From the NCBI GenBank assembly GCA_044360385.1, contig JBIKKK010000013.1:1-24972 (forward strand): DNA of 24,972 nucleotides. The letters are read 5' to 3'. Source of the DNA: Mxb001 sp044360385. Lineage in GTDB: Bacteria > Actinomycetota > Actinomycetes > S36-B12. Position 1 is the stretch's first letter. Each line of letters begins with the position of its first letter. A program made the translations under genes and the position numbers. This document shows positions 21,205-24,972 of the stretch, piece by piece. The notes under the pieces are model-generated. The model ran no database searches, was not told where the DNA came from, and saw only the letters and a program-made list of their open reading frames with translations.

Positions 21205-22571
21205 CCGACGTGGTCGTCCTTGGCACAGGAGCAGCCGACGGCTGGCCGAGTCCCTTCTGCGAGTGCCTGTCGTGTGCCGACATGCGCCAGGCGCATCGGG
21301 TCCGCACGCCCACCTCCGCACTCGTCGACGGCGTCATCCTGCTGGATGCCGGGCCCACCGTGCCCTCCGCCGTCGCTCGCGCCGGACGCTCGCTGCGCGA
21401 GATCCGACATGTGCTCATCACGCATGCCCATCCCGATCATCTCGATCCGGCTCTGCTGCTGTGGCTCGACTGGAACCCGACCCCCCACACCGTCCATCTC
21501 TGGGGACCGCCGACGGTCGTGCGCGCCTGCCGGGACTGGATCGGACCGAAGACTCCCGTCGAACTCCATGAGGTCGCGCCCGGTGACCGCGTGGACCTGC
21601 CAACCCCGGCCGGTGACTACCGCGTGGCTGTCGTGGCCGCACGCCACCAGGGCTGCACTCCCGATGAGATCGCTGCCGAGGCGGTCCTCTACGACGTCAC
21701 GGCACCCGAGGGCGGTCGCCTTCTCTACGCGACGGACACCGGCCTCATCGACGACGTCGAGGCATTCCGCGGAGCGGCGTACGACGTGATCCTCATCGAG
21801 GAGACCTTCGGCGATCATGCGGATCACGGCACCGGGCACCTCGACCTCTCGACACTTCCGGTCATGCTCGAGCGACTCTGGGAGGCCGGCGCCTGCGTCG
21901 ACGCGACCCAGGTCGTCGCCGTGCACCTCGGGCACCACAACCCACCGGAGGCGATCCTGCGCGCGCGCCTTGCTGATCTGGGCGTGCGGCTCGTCGACGA
22001 TGGCACGGTGATCGGGGCTCCGCACCGCGCCCTCATCCTCGGCGGTGCACGATCGGGGAAGTCCCGCGAGGCAGAGCGACGCGCACTCACCTTCGCCGAC
22101 GTGACCTACGTCGCCACCGCCGAGGAGCGTCCCGGTGACGAGGACTGGGCAGCGCGAGTCGAGGCCCACCGGGTGCGCAGGCCGGCCCACTGGCGCACGA
22201 TCGAAGGTCCGGATCGACTCATGTCCACGCTGCGCGAGGCGCGTGCCGGGTCGGCGGTGCTCGTGGACTGCCTCACGCTCTGGCTCACCGGCGTCCTCGA
22301 CTCCGCATGCCCCGCGTGGGATGACGAGCCCGTGATGGCTAGTGCCGCACAGGGCGCGACCAAGGAGTTGGTCGACGCGCTCACCACCTGCCCGGCCACG
22401 GTCATCCTCGTGAGCAACGAGGTCGGCATGGGTGTCGTGCCCGCCACGCGCGCAGGCAGGCTCTTTGCGGATCTCCTCGGGCGTGCACACCAGGACATCG
22501 CGGTCGCATGCGACACGGTCACGCTCATGGTGGCCGGACGCGCACTCGAGATAGGACGCGAACGTGTCTGA
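21201..22571 (+). CDS. cobU: Metallo-beta-lactamase-fold domain fused to adenosylcobinamide kinase/guanylyltransferase
   Basis: This is a 456-residue two-domain protein. Residues 1-270 form a metallo-beta-lactamase-fold hydrolase: HAHPDH (75-80) metal site, ATDTG (Asp179), HLGHHN (242-247), and an extra CECLSC cluster (Cys20, 22, 25) as in the PhnP/PqqB-like branch. Residues 275-456 are CobU: P-loop LGGARSGKSRE (280-290), AHRVRRPAHWRTIE with the guanylylated His (His323), VLVDCLTLWL, and VILVSNEVGMGVVPATRAGRLF. CobU phosphorylates adenosylcobinamide and adds GMP to give adenosylcobinamide-GDP in the cytoplasm. The role of the fused hydrolase is not known; a phosphatase or cyclic-phosphate diesterase step in loop assembly is possible. 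The start overlaps the S component by 4 bp and the end overlaps cobT by 8 bp. Confidence 0.92.
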   Translation: MTDVVVLGTGAADGWPSPFCECLSCADMRQAHRVRTPTSALVDGVILLDAGPTVPSAVARAGRSLREIRHVLITHAHPDHLDPALLLWLDWNPTPHTVHLWGPPTVVRACRDWIGPKTPVELHEVAPGDRVDLPTPAGDYRVAVVAARHQGCTPDEIAAEAVLYDVTAPEGGRLLYATDTGLIDDVEAFRGAAYDVILIEETFGDHADHGTGHLDLSTLPVMLERLWEAGACVDATQVVAVHLGHHNPPEAILRARLADLGVRLVDDGTVIGAPHRALILGGARSGKSREAERRALTFADVTYVATAEERPGDEDWAARVEAHRVRRPAHWRTIEGPDRLMSTLREARAGSAVLVDCLTLWLTGVLDSACPAWDDEPVMASAAQGATKELVDALTTCPATVILVSNEVGMGVVPATRAGRLFADLLGRAHQDIAVACDTVTLMVAGRALEIGRERV

Positions 22572-23670
22572 CGAATCCCTCCCTGACGACGTCCTCACTC
22601 GTGTCGTGGCGGCCATCGACTGGCCCGATCGCGCCGTCGCACAGGAGGCGACCGCACGCTGGCGCTCGCTCACCAAGCCCGAAGGAGCGCTCGGTCGACT
22701 GGAAGACCTCGGCACCTGGTGGGCTTCCGCTCGGGGTGAGTGCCCGCCGAAGCCACCCCAGCGCCCCACCCTCGTCATCGTCGCCGGCGACCACGGAGTG
22801 GCGCGCACGGCGCGCACCTCGGCCTACCCCCCCGAGGTCACCGCCCAGATGGTGCGCACCTTCCTCGCCGAGCGCGCTGCGGCCAATGCGCTCGCGCGCC
22901 AGGTGGGCGCGCACGTGCGCGTCGTGGATGTCGCCGTGGACGCGCCCGCCGACTACGCAGACGACCTCGATCCGCGTGTGGCGGAGGGCCGCATACGCCG
23001 TGCCAGCGGCTCGATCGACCGTGAAGATGCCATGACCCTCGAGGAGGCGGGACGAGCCTTCCAGCTCGGTGTCGCCATCGCCGACGCCGAGGTCGATGCG
23101 GGCGCAGACCTGCTCATCGTGGGCGACATGGGCATCGGCAACACCACCTCGGCCGCAGTGATCATCGGCCTGCTCGCCCCCGCAGACCTCCTCTCCGTGG
23201 TCGGACGAGGCACGGGGATCGATGACGACACGTGGATGCGCAAGGCGGCCGCCGTGCGCGATGCCATGCGCAGGGGCAAGCCCCACAAGGGATCAGCCCT
23301 TGAGTTCATGTCTGCGATCGGGGGCCCCGACATCGCCACCATGGTGGGCCTGCTGCTCGGCGCCGCGGCGCGGCGCACGCCGGTCATCCTCGACGGCACG
23401 GTCATCTCGGCAGCAGCACTCATCGCGCATCGGGCGGCGTACAAGTCGCGCGACTGGTGGCAGGCCGGCCACCGGTCCACCGAGCCCGCGCACTCGGCGG
23501 CGCTCGGGCGACTCGACCTCGCTCCCCTCCTCGACCTGCAGATGCGGCTCGGCGAGGGGACGGGTGCGCTCCTGGCGGTGCCGCTCGTCGCATCGGCTGC
23601 GGCCGCCCTCGGCGAGATGCTCACCTTCGCGGAGGCGGGCGTCAGCACCGCCGAGGACCCCGCGGAGTGA
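22564..23670 (+). CDS. cobT: Nicotinate-nucleotide--dimethylbenzimidazole phosphoribosyltransferase
   Basis: This 368-residue enzyme makes alpha-ribazole 5'-phosphate from the lower-ligand base and nicotinate mononucleotide. Motifs: TKPEGALGRLEDLGTWWA, VIVAGDHGVARTARTSAYP, DMGIGNTTSAAVI, VVGRGTGIDDDTW, SAIGGPDIATMVGLLLGAAARRTPVILDGTVISAAALIA, and the catalytic segment MRLGEGTGALLAVPL with Glu331. All key residues are intact and length is standard. The GTG start overlaps the end of the cobU fusion by 8 bp with no strong ribosome site, so it is probably translated by coupling. Confidence 0.96.
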   Translation: MSDESLPDDVLTRVVAAIDWPDRAVAQEATARWRSLTKPEGALGRLEDLGTWWASARGECPPKPPQRPTLVIVAGDHGVARTARTSAYPPEVTAQMVRTFLAERAAANALARQVGAHVRVVDVAVDAPADYADDLDPRVAEGRIRRASGSIDREDAMTLEEAGRAFQLGVAIADAEVDAGADLLIVGDMGIGNTTSAAVIIGLLAPADLLSVVGRGTGIDDDTWMRKAAAVRDAMRRGKPHKGSALEFMSAIGGPDIATMVGLLLGAAARRTPVILDGTVISAAALIAHRAAYKSRDWWQAGHRSTEPAHSAALGRLDLAPLLDLQMRLGEGTGALLAVPLVASAAAALGEMLTFAEAGVSTAEDPAE

Positions 23671-24452
23671 GGCCCCTGCGGTTGTCGATCGGCTTGCTCA
23701 CGGTCATCCCCGTGGGCGACATCGGCGTCGTGGACCGGCGCCTCGCGCGATCCGCGATGCTGCTCGCCCCCGTCGTCGGTCTGGTCCTCGGCGCTCTAGG
23801 TGCCCTCGTACTCATCGCCGTGCACGCTCTCGTGCCGACCACGCTCGGCGCACTGCTCGCTGCCGCCCTCGCCATCGCGACACTCGCCTATCTCACGCGC
23901 GCGCTGCACCTCGACGGCCTGGCCGACACCGCTGATGCGCTCGGCAGTGGCCGGCGCGGCGAAGCGGCACTGGAGATCGCGCGACGCGGTGACGTCGGTC
24001 CCTTCGGCGTCGTGACCCTCGTGTTCGTACTTCTCGTGCAGGTCGCGGCGCTTGCGGTGGCCAGTGACGCGGGCTGGGGAGCACCGGCACTAATCCTCGC
24101 CGTCGTCACGGGGCGCGTCGCAGCGGTGCTGGCATGCACGCGGGGCATCCCCCCGGCCCGACCTGACGGACTCGGCGCTCTCGTCGCCGGCACCATTCCG
24201 CGCATCGCATCCGCGGCCTGGGTCGTCGTCATGGTGATCGGAGCCTTCGGGGTCGGCATGTGGCTCGCCGCATCGGGAGCCTGGGCGCTGCCACTCGCCG
24301 TCGTCGTAGGGCTTGCCCTGGCTCTCGCCATCGTGGCCCGATGCGTGCGGCGACTCGGCGGGATCACCGGCGACGTCCTCGGTGCGTCCGTCGAGGTGGC
24401 CGCCACCGCCGCGCTCGTGGCGCTTGCCCTGGGCGCTAGCGTCAGCCCGTGA
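23667..24452 (+). CDS. cobS: Adenosylcobinamide-GDP ribazoletransferase (cobalamin synthase)
   Basis: This 261-residue membrane enzyme joins adenosylcobinamide-GDP with alpha-ribazole (or its phosphate), the last assembly step. It begins RPLRLSIGLLTVIPVGDIG and has the acidic motif HLDGLADTADALGSG on the cytoplasmic side, ARRGDVGPFGVV, and a C-terminal GGITGDVLGASVEVAATAALVAL. About six to seven hydrophobic segments are visible. The GTG start at 23667 is decided by its 4-bp overlap (GTGA) with the cobT stop and by the family's usual N-terminus. It is the last gene of the cobalamin operon and overlaps the gcvT start by 4 bp. Confidence 0.95.
   Translation: MRPLRLSIGLLTVIPVGDIGVVDRRLARSAMLLAPVVGLVLGALGALVLIAVHALVPTTLGALLAAALAIATLAYLTRALHLDGLADTADALGSGRRGEAALEIARRGDVGPFGVVTLVFVLLVQVAALAVASDAGWGAPALILAVVTGRVAAVLACTRGIPPARPDGLGALVAGTIPRIASAAWVVVMVIGAFGVGMWLAASGAWALPLAVVVGLALALAIVARCVRRLGGITGDVLGASVEVAATAALVALALGASVSP
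24437..24442 (+). promoter_or_regulatory. Likely -10 box of a gcvT promoter inside cobS
   Basis: TAGCGT ends 6 nt before the GTG of gcvT, the same hexamer and spacing as at the glycerate kinase start. Lying within the last codons of cobS, it would free gcvT from riboswitch control. Confidence 0.45.
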
Positions 24453-24972
24453 ACCTGAGCCAGACTCCCCTGCACTCCCGCCACGTCGCCCTGGGCGCCA
24501 AGATGGCGGACTTCGGGGGCTGGGACATGCCCATTGAGTACGCCGGCACGGTCACCGAGCACACCGCCGTCCGCGAGGACGTCGGTGTCTTCGACGTCTC
24601 CCACATGGGCTACACCGAGGTGACGGGTCCCGGTGCCATCGCGTGGCTCAACACCGTCGTCGCCAATGACCTCGATCGGGTAGGCGCGGGGCAGGCGCAG
24701 TACAACCTGCTGTGCGACGAAGCAGGCGGCGTGATCGATGACCTCATCGTCTACCGCATCGACGACGACCACGCCTTCATCGTCCCCAACGCGAGCAACT
24801 CCGATGCCGTGGTGGCAGCACTCACCGCAGCCTCAGCAGGCTCGGGCGTCACCGTCACCGACAAGCGCGAGGACTACGGCATCCTCGCCGTCCAGGGCCC
24901 CCGCAGCGACGCGATCCTCGAGGCCGTGGGTCTTCCTTGCGGTCATGACTACATGAGCTTCGTGCGCGCGAG
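24449..24972 (+). CDS. gcvT: Aminomethyltransferase, T protein of the glycine cleavage system (3' truncated)
   Basis: The first 174 residues of the folate-dependent T protein are present; the gene runs off the window. It shows TPLHSRHVALGAKMADFGGWDMPIEYAG, HTAVREDVGVFDVSHMG, QAQYNLLCDEAGGVIDDLIVYRI, FIVPNASNSD and YGILAVQGPRS, all standard GcvT blocks, including the DVSHMG motif near the folate pocket. It transfers the aminomethyl carbon from the H protein to tetrahydrofolate, releasing ammonia. The GTG at 24449 shares GTGA with the cobS stop. A likely promoter lies just upstream. Its nearness to cobalamin genes may reflect simple conserved gene order rather than function. Confidence 0.95.
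   Translation, partial: MNLSQTPLHSRHVALGAKMADFGGWDMPIEYAGTVTEHTAVREDVGVFDVSHMGYTEVTGPGAIAWLNTVVANDLDRVGAGQAQYNLLCDEAGGVIDDLIVYRIDDDHAFIVPNASNSDAVVAALTAASAGSGVTVTDKREDYGILAVQGPRSDAILEAVGLPCGHDYMSFVRA

Noticed and set aside
20808..22817. A 669-codon open frame on the minus strand across the S component and cobU
   Set aside because: It covers real genes with intact family motifs on the plus strand and shows no recognisable domain or plausible start. It is a GC-codon shadow.

Overview
The window is GC-rich DNA from an actinobacterium. The evidence is the actinobacterial cytochrome bc1-aa3 supercomplex genes (QcrB with a long C-terminal tail, and the small subunit CtaF), a DUF3043 gene, an F420-type PPOX protein, a PspA-HtpX-PspAB envelope-stress cluster, and a neighbourhood that resembles Streptomyces. 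Many genes lack a Shine-Dalgarno sequence and instead have a TAnnnT hexamer 6-7 nt before the start codon, which suggests leaderless transcription. No tRNA, rRNA, CRISPR array or insertion sequence was seen. The organism cannot be named from this sequence alone.

Layout. (1) 1-5804, respiration: the 3' end of qcrB (+), then a decayed secreted 5'-nucleotidase/FnIII remnant. Facing these on the minus strand are ctaC-ctaD-ctaF, followed by an L,D-transpeptidase lipoprotein and a PPOX/F420 protein. (2) 5893-11848, sulfur/Fe-S and metabolism: a cysteine-desulfurase homologue with no lysine at all, a TusA-like carrier, Aat, an adenosine-kinase-like PfkB kinase, an ErpA/IscA-type protein, glycerate kinase and NadA. 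(3) 11845-15088: pspA-htpX-pspAB, a DUF3043 membrane protein and a small conserved protein. (4) 15129-24452, a cobalamin acquisition and salvage operon: a promoter, a cobalamin riboswitch with a clear P1 stem, a secreted alpha/alpha-toroid protein, a membrane-anchored SCO2322-family protein, an ECF transporter (T, double ATPase, S), a metallo-beta-lactamase/CobU fusion, CobT and CobS. (5) 24449-end: the 5' part of gcvT, with its own likely promoter inside the end of cobS.

How it works together. The cobalamin operon reads as one unit: scarcity of B12 would release the riboswitch. Two surface proteins, inferred here to capture corrinoid in the manner of a split transcobalamin, would feed the ECF importer, and CobU/CobT/CobS would rebuild the lower nucleotide loop of salvaged corrinoids. 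No corrin-ring synthesis genes and no classical alpha-ribazole phosphatase are present in the window.

Most notable observations: a 47-bp nested palindrome inside the start of the ecfT gene; the lysine-free desulfurase homologue; the putative split transcobalamin-like capture pair; the MBL-CobU fusion; the remnant nucleotidase gene; and the recurrent leaderless promoters.
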